Below the pieces are notes generated by a model. That model was not told the DNA's origin. It searched no databases and saw only the letters and a program-made list of their open reading frames with translations. A stretch of DNA of 64,000 nt, taken from the NCBI GenBank assembly GCA_014529385.2, contig CM043947.1:123392891-123456890 (forward strand), given 5' to 3'. This document shows positions 43,795 through 54,767 of the stretch, one piece after another. Within the stretch, counting starts at the first letter, position 1. Each line of letters starts with the position of its first letter. This DNA comes from Adiantum capillus-veneris (taxonomy: Eukaryota; Streptophyta; Polypodiopsida; Polypodiales; Pteridaceae). A program made the translations under genes and the position numbers.

Positions 43795-45616
43795 CTCCCC
43801 CTCGAGCTCTGCATGTCGCAGAGTCCAAGCATAGTCCGGAAATGTCGAAGCTTCTCAGCTCCGAGGGCCTTGGTAAAGATATCCGCTATCTGCTCCTCTG
43901 TGCTGACGTAGACCAAGTCGATGTCGCCCGCCAACACTCGCTCTCGAACGTAGTGGTAATGGACCTCTATGTGTTTGGTCCTGGCATGGAACACTGGGTT
44001 CCTAGCCAACTGCATGCTGCTGAGATTGTCACAATGGATGAAAATCTGTTGGTCCACCTGCACTCCCAAGTCCTCAAGTAATGTGCGTAGCCAAGCTACC
44101 TCGCACGCCGCAACTGCTCCACCTCTGTACTCGGCCTCTGTGCTCGATAAAGCAACCATAGGCTGCTTTTGCTGCTCCAAGTAACAGCAACACTCCCAAA
44201 AGAGAACATGAAGCCACTCGTAGATCTCCTATCAACAATGCTACCTGCCCAATCTGCATCTGTATACCCATACAATGCTAATGGTGCATCTGCTGCATAG
44301 AACAATGCGTAGTCAAGAGTACCTTGCACATACCTAAGTGTGCGTCGTACTCCATCCAAATGTGGCTTCCTCGGAAGCTGCATGAACTGACTCTCCAAGC
44401 CTACTGTGTAGCTCAAGTCTGGCCTCGTGATAGTCAAGTAGATTAGACTACCCACAATCTTCCTATACATGTTGACATCCTCAACAACATCACCCTTCTC
44501 TGCACTCAGCTTTGCATTCACATCCAAGGGAATACAAATTGGCTTACAATCAGCCATACCATACTTTGACAACATGTCCAAAGCATACTGTCTCTGTGAT
44601 AGCCATACACCCTCTGGAGTCCTGATCACCTCAATGCCAAGAAAGTAGCGCAACTCACCTAAATCTTTCATTTCAAACTCCTGTTTGAGAAGACCCTTCA
44701 CATGGTCAATCTCCATAGCATTGTCACCAACAATAATAAGGTCATCTACATATATGATAATGACCACAATCCCCACATCACTCTCACGTAGATAGAGTGA
44801 ATGATCAGCATGAGCTCTCCTAAAACCAATACTGACAAGATACTTGGCAATCCTGTCATACCATGCTCTAGAGCCCTGCTTCAAACCATACAAAGCTTTG
44901 AGAAGTCTGCATACATAATCTGGGTAACCTGGATCGACAAAACCAGGTGGCTGATCCATATACACTTCCTCTTGCAACTCACCATTCAAGAAGGAATTAT
45001 TTACATCCATTTGATGCATAATCCATCCTCTACATGCAGCCACTGCTATGACAGCTCTCACAGTCGTCATCTTTGCCACTGGAGCAAAGGTCTCCTCATA
45101 GTCTATGCCATACGTCTGTGCATAACCCTTTGTGACCAGCCTTGCCTTGTGACGCTCAATGTTACCATCAGCCTTATGCTTGGTTTTATACACCCATTTA
45201 CAACCAATAGCTTTCTTGCCACTTGGCAATGGCACCAACTCCCATGTGTCGTTTGCTTCCAATGCAGCCATCTCTTCATTCATTGCATCATCCCAATGCA
45301 CATTTCCAACTGCATCCTCAAAACATGTGGGCTCCACATCCTGTATCACCTTAGCCATGTAGGCTTGGTGATGCGCTAGATACCCATCATAAGTCAATTT
45401 CTGAACTGGATTTCTGACTCTATTAGATATGCACGGTCCTGGGTCACTCCTTTGCCCTCTAGCATCTTCTTGTACTTTCCTTACACCAGGTGTCCTGACA
45501 GCGGGAATTCCAAATTCCTCATCAAGACTTTGTTCAGAACCATCTGAATCCATGTCTACATGTGAAAAACCTGATGATGCATCAGCCATAAAGGGAGGTT
45601 CATCAACCTTTTCCAT
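43767..45616 (-). CDS. pol: Reverse transcriptase and RNase H, copia element D
   Basis: The RT domain (from about 45330) shows WELVPLPSGKKAIGCKWVYK, RHKARLVTKGYAQ and the catalytic YVDD box (IIYVDDLIIVG, near 44735-44765). RNase H begins YTDADWAGS near 44250. A frame change at about 44150-44180 moves the rest to the frame ending at 43767, with STEAEYR (catalytic Glu), HCDN and the HARTKHIEVHYHYVRE end motif. The ORF start at 45616 is internal: integrase and RT are fused in intact elements, and here the link (45617-45863) is broken by stops and a frame change. Confidence 0.93.
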
Positions 45617-45863
45617 TCCTTTTCGTGATACATTCCCTGTACCTGTTGGTGGAGTAACCTGCGTACGTAGTCTACCATTCCATGGTTTCTCAACAGAGCC
45701 ACGAGAAGAGGACTCTTGTGGTCCGCCTCAAATTTTGTACAACCACATCATCTTTTACGTCAGCCCCAATAGTGCCATGTGCATTACTGTACCAGCTGCT
45801 CATCTCATCAAAGACTACATCTCTGGTCACTCGTAATTCTCATGTAGTAGGATTGTAGCACCT

Positions 45864-48095
45864 CTACCCCTTTTGTTCAAGGGAATATCCCACAAGAATA
45901 CATTTCTCTACTTTAGGATCCAATTTCCTACGCAACTCATCTAGTACATGCACGTAAGCTATGCAGCCAAACACTTTCAAGTGTGCCAAATCAGGCTTTG
46001 TACCTGTAAACTTTTCCTCAGGTGTTACATCATGCACCGCAGCTGTAGGTGTCATGTTCATAATGTACACAACTGTATTTACGGCTTCAGCCCAGAAATG
46101 ATGAGGCATGTTCTTCTCATTCATCAATGCACGTGCAACCTCTGCAATGTGCCTGTTTTTCCTTTCTGCGACCCCATTCTGTTGTGGAGTATATCTGCAT
46201 GTAAACTGCCTGCGTATACCATGCATTCACAGAAAATCTGAAAAATCATTGGAGAAGTACTCTCCCCCTCCATCTGACCTCAATGTCTTGATTTGCATAT
46301 CTGTCTCCTTCTCAATCATGACTTTGAAGTCTTGAAAGTGACCAAACACTTCACTTTTGTTACGCATGAAGTAGACCCATACTTTTCTTGTATGGTCATC
46401 AATGAAAGAGACATAATACCTGCAACCATGTATACTTGCAATATCGGTTGGACCCCAAACATCTGTGTGCACCACCTCAAGTGGATTTTTACATACATTG
46501 CGCTCATGTGGAAATGAGCCCTTTGACTGTTTTCCAAATTGGCATGCTGCACACACTTTATGCATACCATCCACCTTGAATTTGGGCAGACCTTTTACAA
46601 TCTGTTTTGATTGCATGTTGCGCAATCTCTGCTCATTGACATGGCCAATGCGTTTGTGCCAAATGTCAACATCAACCACAACACCTGTGCCCTGTGCAAA
46701 TAATGCAGCTTTTACCTCAGGCATGTCTACATTCAACGTAAACATTCTGCCCACACATTTGCCCTCTGTGATCAACTTACAGCCATTCTGGAAATCTTCT
46801 ACATAAAAGCCATTTGGATTGAAGCAAACCTGCAAACCCTGCTCAACCATTTGTCCACCAGAAACAAGATTCTTTGTAATGTTTGGGACATGAAGTACAT
46901 CTGCTAAGTACTTTGATTTCCCACTCTTCGTATTTAGAGGTATGTCTCCTACATGAGCAATGGGGTGAGCTGTGTCATCTCCTGTCTGCACATAGCCTGA
47001 CACATATGGTTTGCGCATATCTCTAAACCACTCTCCACGAGACGTCATGTGATTAGAGGCACCTGAATCCACATACCAAACATCATCTTGGGTGGAATTC
47101 TCTGCAGTCATTGTATTCATTACATGCTGCATAACAAACATGCGCTCGTTTTTGCTGTCATCTGCATCTCTGCTAGTAGATGCATAGTTGCCATGTTCTC
47201 TCTTTCCACTTGCTTTTCCCTTTGGACAGTCACGTGACATGTGACCTCTTTCACCACAAGTCCAACATTCTCTGCTATCTGGAGTATGTTGCTGCCTGCT
47301 TGATCCTGCACCACGACCTCTTTGACTCCCCTTGCCTTGAGACTGGTTTCCCCTGCCACCTGTATTGTTTTGATTTGATTGACCTTCCAGAAATTGGCCC
47401 CTGCAACCCCTTGGGCCTCGACCATGACCTCTACCTCTACCTCTGTTGGAGTTAGAATAGAAGGCCTGTTCATAATTATTTCTGCCATGAGAAGAAGATG
47501 TGTCAAGGTTCTTCTCCTCAAGAATAAGCATAGAAATCAAATCTTGGAACACGGGGATGTCGTCTCTTGTATTCATGGAAGACCTAAAATGTACATACTC
47601 ATCTCCTAAACCATCCAAGCATGCACGGACAATGTCATCGTCTTCCACTGAGACTTTAATAGATCCAAGAGCCTCAATGATACTCTTGATCTTCAAGGCA
47701 TAATCATTGATTGAGAGGTTGTTCCTCTTAACCTGATTTAGCTCCGACTTTAGTTGAAGCTTCTTGGCCTTGGTGTTCACCTCGAACACTCTGCCTAAGT
47801 TTCTCCATGCAATGGCGGGGGTTTCAGCATCCTGTAGATAGCCCATCATGCCATCTGTGATGCTCATAGAAAGCCAATACATCACTTTGCTTTGGCCTTG
47901 TTGCCAGTCCCTCAAAGCTTTCCTTTGTTCAGCTGTAGCATTTGCCTCGGGAATCTTTGGTTCCTTTTCATTGTCTCCTTCTACATAGTCCCAATAACCT
48001 TTTCCTTTTAGGAAATTTGTTATTCTGAACTTCCATGCAGGGTAGTTATTTTTCTCAAGCTTCTCAGTAACAATCTGACTGAAACCGTCAGACAT
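45864..48095 (-). CDS. gag-pol: Gag, protease and integrase, copia element D
   Basis: ATG at 48095 opens a copia-type gag (NYPAWKFRITNFLKGKGYW near the N-terminus), a CCHC knuckle CWTCGERGHMSRDC, protease active site WYVDSGASNHMT, integrase zinc region (HKRIGHVNEQRL, CAACQFGKQ) and the core with Asp in VHTDVWGP and Asp in RSDGGGEY. One in-frame stop at 46227-46229 separates it from 46226-45864, which keeps the Glu in VAERKNR and the FWAEAV and LKVFGCIAYV motifs. With that one stop ignored the frame is open for 2.2 kb, better kept than most elements here. Confidence 0.94.
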
Positions 48096-48363
48096 CTTAA
48101 AGCACTAAGACAAAATAGCTGCAATCTGCAAAAACCTGCAAATCTGCTGAGCCTGCTATCGTGGTACCTGTAACGCTTTGTACACTCAACGAGTGTCCAC
48201 AATCAAGCGTACATACAACCATTGTACTTGTACAGTATATCTCTGTATACTACACTTTGGAGACCTTTTCAGAAACTTGGCATCTGGTCGTGGATTGCGA
48301 ACGAAGGGATTGTGATGCTCTTGCTCTCTTAGCCTCTCTTGCTTGCACCAGGCTCTGATACCA

Positions 48364-48685
48364 TGTAAAGAATGAGGATGCAAGAGAGCTACACAAGACA
48401 AGCACAAAGCACACAGAGATGGAAAGCTTCTTCTTCTTCTTCACAGAAAAGAGAGTACAAAATGACTAAATGCTAAAGCTGAAAAGTAGCACATATGTAC
48501 ATGCGGTCACTAAGTGTGAACTCGCTAGAAGCGTACTAGGCTGGCACTATATGTGTAGTCCAACTGTAGAATCACTGGCAGAGATCCTCCGTGTCGGTCA
48601 CCTAACGCGCCAGCGAGTAAATGCCGTAAGCGGCCAAGACCCGTAGTGGATGCCATCTCAAGGTGTAGAGCTCGACATCTCAACA
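48364..48685 (-). repeat. 5' LTR of copia element D
   Basis: 322 bases matching 43474-43794. Followed on the left (minus-strand downstream) by the initiator-Met-tRNA primer site 48345-48363. Confidence 0.95.
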
Positions 48686-49474
48686 CTGCCTCCTTGCTTC
48701 TCCTTCAAAAGGTGTGTGTACCGACATCACCTTCCCACTGTGTGTAGGTGTGTATGTGTGCACTATGTGTGTGTGAGCATATGTGTGTGTGTGTGTGTGT
48801 GAGTAGGCCTTTAAATAGGCTCCTACAAGCTGAAAATCGACCAGCCTTGCTAATTGCATCTGAAGGAGCACTCAATCTCTGCATTGGCAAGTCCAGTTCC
48901 CCTACCACCAAGTGTCAGGTTGGCTTGGTTAACTGGCTCTGAGACTTAGTTACTGGCTTGGCAGCTTTCCCAGGACTCCAATAAAGACAAAAGGCACCCC
49001 CTAGCTGCTAAAGCTGATCTGGAGTGGTCTAGGACCTGTTCCCACATAGTCCCCGGCTCCGGTGCCTCCCCGCTCAATTTTTGGAAAATTTGATTTTAGG
49101 CTAAAATGGGTCATACGAGTCGGATTTTGATGCCGTAAATTGCTATACGGAGCTCTAACTAAGACGTACTGGCCTGAGTACCTGCCATATTTAGTAGCCC
49201 TCGTGGTCCGAAAATGCATTTTTTTCAAATTCGAGGTACGGGTGCAATTTTTCGAGACGGTCAAAATTGGATGGGTCGGGTGACCAAAACTTACTATTTT
49301 TGGATTTTTTTTACAAAAAATATTTTAGTTCACATTTCGAAGCTTTAAAACATTCTTAACATCATGGCACTAACAGAATTTGAAAAACTGCTAAAAATAC
49401 TAACTTATTCCATTATATTCAATTCATGGTACAAGGGTGCTCTTTTTGATCAGGGTCAGAGACCCTACACTCCA

Positions 49475-50600
49475 AATGACCTCCGAAATTTCCTAATGCC
49501 TTCCACCAATTCCTTAGCTCCTTACATCGAAGTACAACCAGGCTTACAAGCTTCTCCGCCAAATTCCCTGCCTTCGATCCTCGCCAATATTCGTAGCAAG
49601 TGAACGTCCATTGTGCCTTATATGATGCAAATTATGATGAGAATGGCATATTTTCCTTGCCTTTTTGGAATTAAGATTTTGCATCAGGGTATAGTCTTCC
49701 ACAACGATAGTAAAAGCCCTTTGCCCTCTCTACGATGCCAATTGCAATCCCTTGCATAGAACCCCTAATGTGGTGGATCTCAACTACAATTTCATTGAGT
49801 CGCCTCACAGCTGCCCAGCTTGCAGGGAACAACACCCTCATGTATCGACAAATGGTCACCAACTCTAAGACTGAATCTTTGCTCTTTAATAGTCAAGCTT
49901 ATCGTCAAGGTACCTGGAGCAGAACTGGGAGCAGGCACCATTGAAAATCTTCCTGATGGCATACTTCATGTATGGATTGGAAATCTTGCTAACCCAAACA
50001 ATGATGACATTGGCACTCTTTACTCTACAGGATGTGACCCTATCTTCCACGCCCAACATTCGAACATCGACCCCCTCTAGGAGGTATGGAAGGGTTTGAG
50101 AAGCAGGAGAAAAAATTTGACAAACTTTGATTACTTGAATCCAAAATTTCTCTTCTATGATGAGAATGTCAAGTTGGTGAGGTTAAGAATTAAGGATGCT
50201 CTAGACACCACCAAACTGGCATACAAGTACCAAGATGTGCTAAATGCATGGCTCAATGCGGCACCGAGAGGCAATGCAATCACTGACTCCGCGATAAATT
50301 TTAGGCTTGGTCGAGGTCCACCTCCAACAATGGTGGGTCAAAAGCTCAAGGAGAAGTATATGAAGTTCAAGGTAGGTTTGAAAGAATCCAAGGAAAGGGC
50401 GTCAGGGACGATTGAAAAGACAACAAGAGTATTAGTGAAGAAGAAGAGGAAGGTGCGGGCGGACGACTTCGACGAGGAGATACGCAAGCTAGAGGGGGTG
50501 TCACCAGCATCGGACGAGAAGATCCAAGTTTGATGTGTACATAAACTTGGTAGGTGATGATGAAGATGATGACAAGGTAGGGTGTGATGTGCCCATACTA
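49475..50600 (+). pseudogene. PPO: Polyphenol oxidase (tyrosinase) pseudogene
   Basis: Type-3 copper enzyme that oxidises phenols to quinones, normally in the plastid. Pieces in several frames follow the PPO order: VNVHCA (CuA region) near 49600, YDENGIF and LPFWN, then LYDANCNP-HRTPNVVDLNYNF near 49730-49790, the CuB region HVWIGN and HAQHSNIDPL (about 49963-50077) and the PPO1_DWL domain (FLFYDENVKLVRLRI, YKYQDV) in ORF 50096-50533. A one-base shift near 50525 reveals the KFDVYINL motif of the C-terminal domain. Lesions: TAG at 50078, where PPO has Trp, several indels, and no signal peptide. It begins right at the target duplication of element C, so its 5' part may be across the insertion at 24164. 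Confidence 0.85.
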
Positions 50601-50620
50601 TGTTGGGTCATTTGTATGGG

Positions 50621-50799
50621 GATGACAATGGAGGAGGGGAGGAGTATGAGGAAGTCCAACTTCAGGATTGGGATATGGGAGATGCTAAAGGAGTTGGATG
50701 CTCAGTAAGGGATGACAATCGGGGAGGGGAGGAGTATGAGGAAGTCCAACTTCAAGATTGGGGTATGGGAGATGCTGAAGAAGCTGGATGCTCAGTAAT
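50621..50799 (+). repeat. Two-copy 90 base tandem repeat
   Basis: Two direct copies (from 50621 and 50711), about 90% alike, together an open frame coding twice for a 30-residue acidic unit, EEYEEVQLQDW and MGDA. Directly downstream of the PPO KFDV motif; it may be an expanded acidic tail of that gene. Confidence 0.75.
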
Positions 50800-51170
50800 A
50801 GGACTGTGGTTACATAGAGGAGTTCTTAAATAATGCGAATACCCTCATTCAAAAGGTGCATGAGGATCACATGATATTCTTTGTAGGACCTTTCCACTTA
50901 AAGGCCACTTTAAGGTGTAATGGCAGCGTGCTATACGTTTCCAATTTATTTTGGAAGTATAGGATTCCTAGACTTAATTATCGCCTTAAGATTTTTAGAG
51001 ACGTTTTTGCTCATAAAACTATTCAAGAATTCAAAGGCTCGCTTGCATATGTTGAGCTCACATATTTTAGTTGGTTACATTTTCTTCTGAAGAACAAATT
51101 GAAGGATCAACTTCTGAAGAACAAATTGGCAAGGGATAATCACAAACCATGTGACACAGGATAAGGTCAT
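50800..51170 (+). other. Unassigned open frame after PPO remnant
   Basis: ORF 50856-51164 (102 codons, basic C-terminus with two copies of LLKNKL) has no recognised domain. A short QEFKGSLAYVEL stretch is faintly like the FAGSF-type motif of the PPO C-terminal domain, too weak to assign. Confidence 0.25.
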
Positions 51171-52605
51171 GAGTTTAAGGAAGGTATCCAACATGCTATC
51201 CAATATTTATGTGTGTATTTGTGTATGGCTACTTATGGCATGCATATATTTACTACACACTCTTTTTGTGGCAAGACATCAAAACATGCTTATAAGAGCC
51301 CTTTAATTTGACTCGCTTTCAAGTGCCTTATTTGTAGATCTTTGCACATATAATGAGCACTGTTATGTTCGTGCGGGCTGAAGGTCTATTGCATTTGTGT
51401 TGTTATCAAGGTCTCATCATTAACTTTGGAGTTTACGATTTTGATTTTTATCTTTGTGTTGAGAGCTACTGCAAACTCTAATCTCTTCTTTGCCTTGAAA
51501 TTTGAGATTTTGGTCCTAAGGTTGTGGGCTTAGCACTTTTTGTCTAACATAAGAAAGCTCACGTTCATGTCTCTAACAAGCTCTATTTCAGTATTGTCTT
51601 TTTTGTTTTACACATACAACCTCGAGTGGACATACAAACTTTATATTAGAATTACGAGTATTTTTTAGGTTTTTACACTATTTCACTCTATTTTGGGGCG
51701 AAATTTCTACCTTTCCCCTTTCTCTCAACCGGCACATTTGAAATTGAAAACGACACGATATTAAGCTGAGACACATTTTTCCCAAACACTGGGTCGACCT
51801 TTATGTGTGCTACATCCTATTGGTCGCCTTTGCTTGGTACATTTGGCAACCAAGTACTGGTTTTGTAATCCAATGATTCCTTTTGTGAATTTTCCAAGAG
51901 AAGATTTCAAAAACTAAGTTGTTTTTTCATTATTTTTCTCTATTTTGGGAAGGAAAGTTTCCTTTTCCCCTTGCCCCCGATCGGAATTTTTGAAATTAAA
52001 AAGAACATGATATTAAGTCGAGACTGCATGGTGGTGTTCGAAAAAATCCAATTTCAAAAACATACAAAATTTCCTTTAGGATACAATCAAAGATGAAATT
52101 TTGCAGACTAATCGGAATTTCTCACAATTTATATCTATTTTCTTAAACTTTTCAAGCGGTTTTTCTCTTTCTCCCTCTCCCTTCAAACCGGCTCAAGGCT
52201 AAGTTGAGACACACTTTTCTTGAACACTGCTCCATGGCCATGAACTCTTGGGTTGCACGAGTTGCCAAGCTTCCCAAGTACATGCAACAAGTATATTAGG
52301 GAGAGAGAGAGAGAGATTGTGGTCTTACAAGTCGTTCAAGGACATCGTTACTAACTCTCTCTATCCCCCCCCCCCCCCCCCCACAAGCTGAATAGTTTAA
52401 AATCAACCCATTGGAGATGATGGTGGAGATTAGCTTGCAAGAAAGCTTAATGAGGCACGTGGGCAATACATGTACCCTTTCTTGGATGAGTCTATCTAAA
52501 TCTATAATATTATAAAAGGGAAAGGGACCCCCCCCCCCCCCCCTTTTGACACTTGGCATGATTTCCTTGCTCATGCTAGTGTCTCTTGCAGCTGCAAGGC
52601 GTGCG

Positions 52606-52637
<32 letters not shown>

Positions 52638-53051
52638 TGTCGACTGTCCAGACTCAGACATGCGAACACCAAGAAAGAGAGATAATTTGCTGTCGGCCAC
52701 TGTCGAGGCATGCAAGAGGGTGGCAAAGTCGAGATGGCTAGGCATAGGGGGTCGAGCAATGTTCTGGAAAATTTATTTCTCCAAACAGAAATAATATTGG
52801 TGAGTAGCCTTTGGCAACCAGGCAAAGTTGTAGGCTTTGTGCAATTTAGGTACTCATTGAGGAACAGTACACACACACACACACACACACAAAGATTCTA
52901 AGTAAGAGCAAGGGGTTTGAGGGTAAGAGAGTCCATGCCGCCGCCGAAGGCGGCACCGTTTTACTAGTAACTATAAAAAAGTTTTGAATTTCCATTAAAC
53001 AGAATGCTTTACAACGTGGCATTAGAGCCGGTTACATCGATCTACCTCGGA
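51171..53051. other. Intergenic, no gene recognised
   Basis: AT-rich sequence with short ORFs only. Contains poly-C runs at about 52364-52382 and 52528-52544, a GA run at 52610-52636, a CA run at 52868-52892 and a small palindrome GCCGCCGAAGGCGGC near 52940. Nothing else was recognised. Confidence 0.5.
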
Positions 53052-54138
53052 TCAAGTTAAAGACACTGCGCTGCCAACCCTCCACTCCTCTTGCACTTTC
53101 ATGGCTACCTCCATCCACCTACCAATATGAAACAAAACAAATGCTTTTAATAAGACTAACAATTGGCACATATAGACAACATAAAAATTGAACCGACCTT
53201 TTGCCGATTGAGACGAGAGTAAGCACCTTTGATAGCCCAAGATAATCAAGTGTCCACGTATATTGGTGAGAGTCCAATGTTCACTAACGTTCACAATCTC
53301 AGAAAAACCATCTGACAAAGTAACGGTCATGTAAAAATTATCAACACTAGATTGTAAGCGTAATTGATTTCCACTCTTACACATCCAATGCTCATAGTGG
53401 AAACGTAGGTACAAAGTAGTGCCCACTTTCAAATATCATATCCCTACACCTGAAGCCTCCACCTTAAACTTGTATTTATGTCCTTGGTGCACTTCCTCAA
53501 CCATTCCTCAATTATCTCCAAATACAAGTTTAGTGCTTCATACATAACATTCTTGCTACAAAACACAGTAGGTGTGACACTGAATGGCAATGTCTTGAAC
53601 AAGTGTACAAAAACATGCATGGGGCTACACCAATTGAGCCCTACTGATCTAGAAGCCTTCCCAAATTTTAATGAGGAGAAAATATCAGAAAGCATCTTCT
53701 CCTTCACTGAGAAGAGTGACCACGGATCGGGTTGTGGCCATTTCAGGCTCAGTAATGAAGGTTTGTCAACAACAATGATCCTACCATATATATCCTTCGA
53801 GGTCGGCACTACATACATGTGTGAGTAGAAGAAGATTTTGCGTTAGAGCAGAATTGAAGGTGGCGAGTAGGAAGCATCATAACACCAATGTCGGCATGAA
53901 GAGCATTGAAGGTTCCTGTGAGACTCTTGATTGGTTGTTCCTCAACAAAGTTGGATAGGAAGTCAGGCCCTAGTGAATACCTCTTGTTATAATAGAGGAT
54001 GGCTGGTGCCGTCAAAAGATACTCCAACTCCAACAGAGGGAAAGCACTTGGTGTGCAGGATATCCTCGCTACACATGTGCACCTACAGCTGGCACTGCAT
54101 CACATTAGAAAATTTCGGAGGTCTTCTGGAGGGCCTTT
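53052..54138 (-). pseudogene. Unrecognised minus-strand gene remnant
   Basis: Three successive minus-strand ORFs look like protein rather than chance. 54138-53809 reads through a TGA (CGA decay would explain it) from LKGPPEDLRNFLM into LELEYLLTAPAILYYN and IKSLTGTFNALHADIGV. 53818-53444 has IYGRIIVVDKPS and NLYLEIIEEWLRKC. 53432-53052 has FHYEHWMCKSGNQLRLQ. No known family was recognised. The first 13 residues resemble the open frame at the start of the PPO region in the opposite orientation (see findings). Confidence 0.4.
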
Positions 54139-54324
54139 TAGTTGAGAGAGGAAAAATAGCTCCTTCTATGAGAGAGAGCTTACGTTACATAGAAAAAAGC
54201 GAGATATCAACAAAAATATAAAAGATATATTCAATGAGCAAACGATCCTTGAAAACGGTCACCTTCTTATTAAATGTGAGTGTCTTTATCACAAGTTCGG
54301 CACTGCTCATTCAGAATGTCTTAT

Positions 54325-54765
54325 GTCATCAATGATATTTAAACAAAACACAAAACTCTCAACTAGTGTCGAAATTTGAAGATTTTGACACCGCCTGTGC
54401 GTTCAGAACTCTCGAAAACCGAAAAATCAAATGTCTACTTTCCCTTTCTAACACCCGGAGAGGGAGAAATTACCAAAAAAACCCTAAAAATGGGTCTTGG
54501 GATCACGGCGCACGAGGGACAACTTTTGTTTTTGTAAAGTGGCCTCTGCGCGCCGTGATCCACTTTGTTGTTCCTCGCATGCCGTGATCCCAAGACCCAT
54601 TTTAAGGGGTTTTTTGGTAATTTCTCCCTCTCTCGGTGTCAGATAGGGCAAATAAACACTCGATGTATAGCTTTTTGGGCGTTTCGGACGCACTGGCGGT
54701 GTCAAAATCTTCAAATTCTAACACTAGTTGAGATTTCTGTGATTTTTTTAAATTTCATTGATGAC
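54325..54765. mobile_element. Fold-back (long inverted repeat) element
   Basis: Arms of about 200 bases pair across a short centre near 54530-54560. Outer ends are GTCATCAATGA (54325) and TCATTGATGAC (54765). Inner landmarks are GATTTTGACACCGCC against GGCGGTGTCAAAATC, and CCATTTT-AGGG near the loop with GGGTCTTGGGATCACGGC in both arms. Arms are roughly 80% alike by eye. The overlapping ORFs on both strands are an artefact of this symmetry. No target duplication was found; the right end lies two bases from the LTR of element E. Confidence 0.85.
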
Positions 54766-54767
54766 GT

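Larger units (their letters stand above)
43474..48685 (-). mobile_element. Ty1/copia retrotransposon D, inserted in 5' LTR of C
   Basis: Short LTRs (43474-43794 and 48364-48685, TGTAAAG to CTCAACA, about nine differences) with TSD CTCCC/CTGCC. On the minus strand the order is gag, protease, integrase, RT, RNase H: integrase before RT defines Ty1/copia. Primer site 48345-48363 (TGGTATCAGAGCC, initiator Met tRNA). Polypurine tract CGAGGGGGAG at 43795-43804. A third, isolated LTR of this family lies at 734-1057. Confidence 0.95.
24165..49469 (-). mobile_element. Chromovirus-type Ty3/gypsy retrotransposon C, split by elements B and D
   Basis: Minus-strand element bounded by TGTGAGGTCC (24165) and CCCTACA (49469) with perfect 5 bp target duplications, CTCCA, at 24160-24164 and 49470-49474. 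The 3' LTR (left) is 24165-25838 plus 35105-36215; the 5' LTR (right) is 41486-43473 plus 48686-49469; each is about 2.78 kb once its insert is removed. The internal part (36216-41485) has a primer site for initiator Met tRNA, gag, protease, RT, RNase H, integrase and a chromodomain. The chromodomain places it in the chromovirus branch. Its LTRs differ more than those of element B, as expected for the older host of the nest. Confidence 0.95.
41486..49469 (-). repeat. 5' LTR of element C, interrupted by copia element D
   Basis: 41486-43473 and 48686-49469 together match the left LTR. The copia element sits between CTCCC (43469-43473) and CTGCC (48686-48690). The LTR includes the start exon 42568-42708 and a GT microsatellite near 48740-48802. 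Confidence 0.92.

Noticed and set aside
50856-51164. C-terminal continuation of polyphenol oxidase
   Set aside because: Only one short segment is faintly similar and it lies more than 400 bases past the KFDV motif in another frame.
54366-54714. Overlapping ORFs on both strands
   Set aside because: Artefact of the fold-back element symmetry; no protein features.
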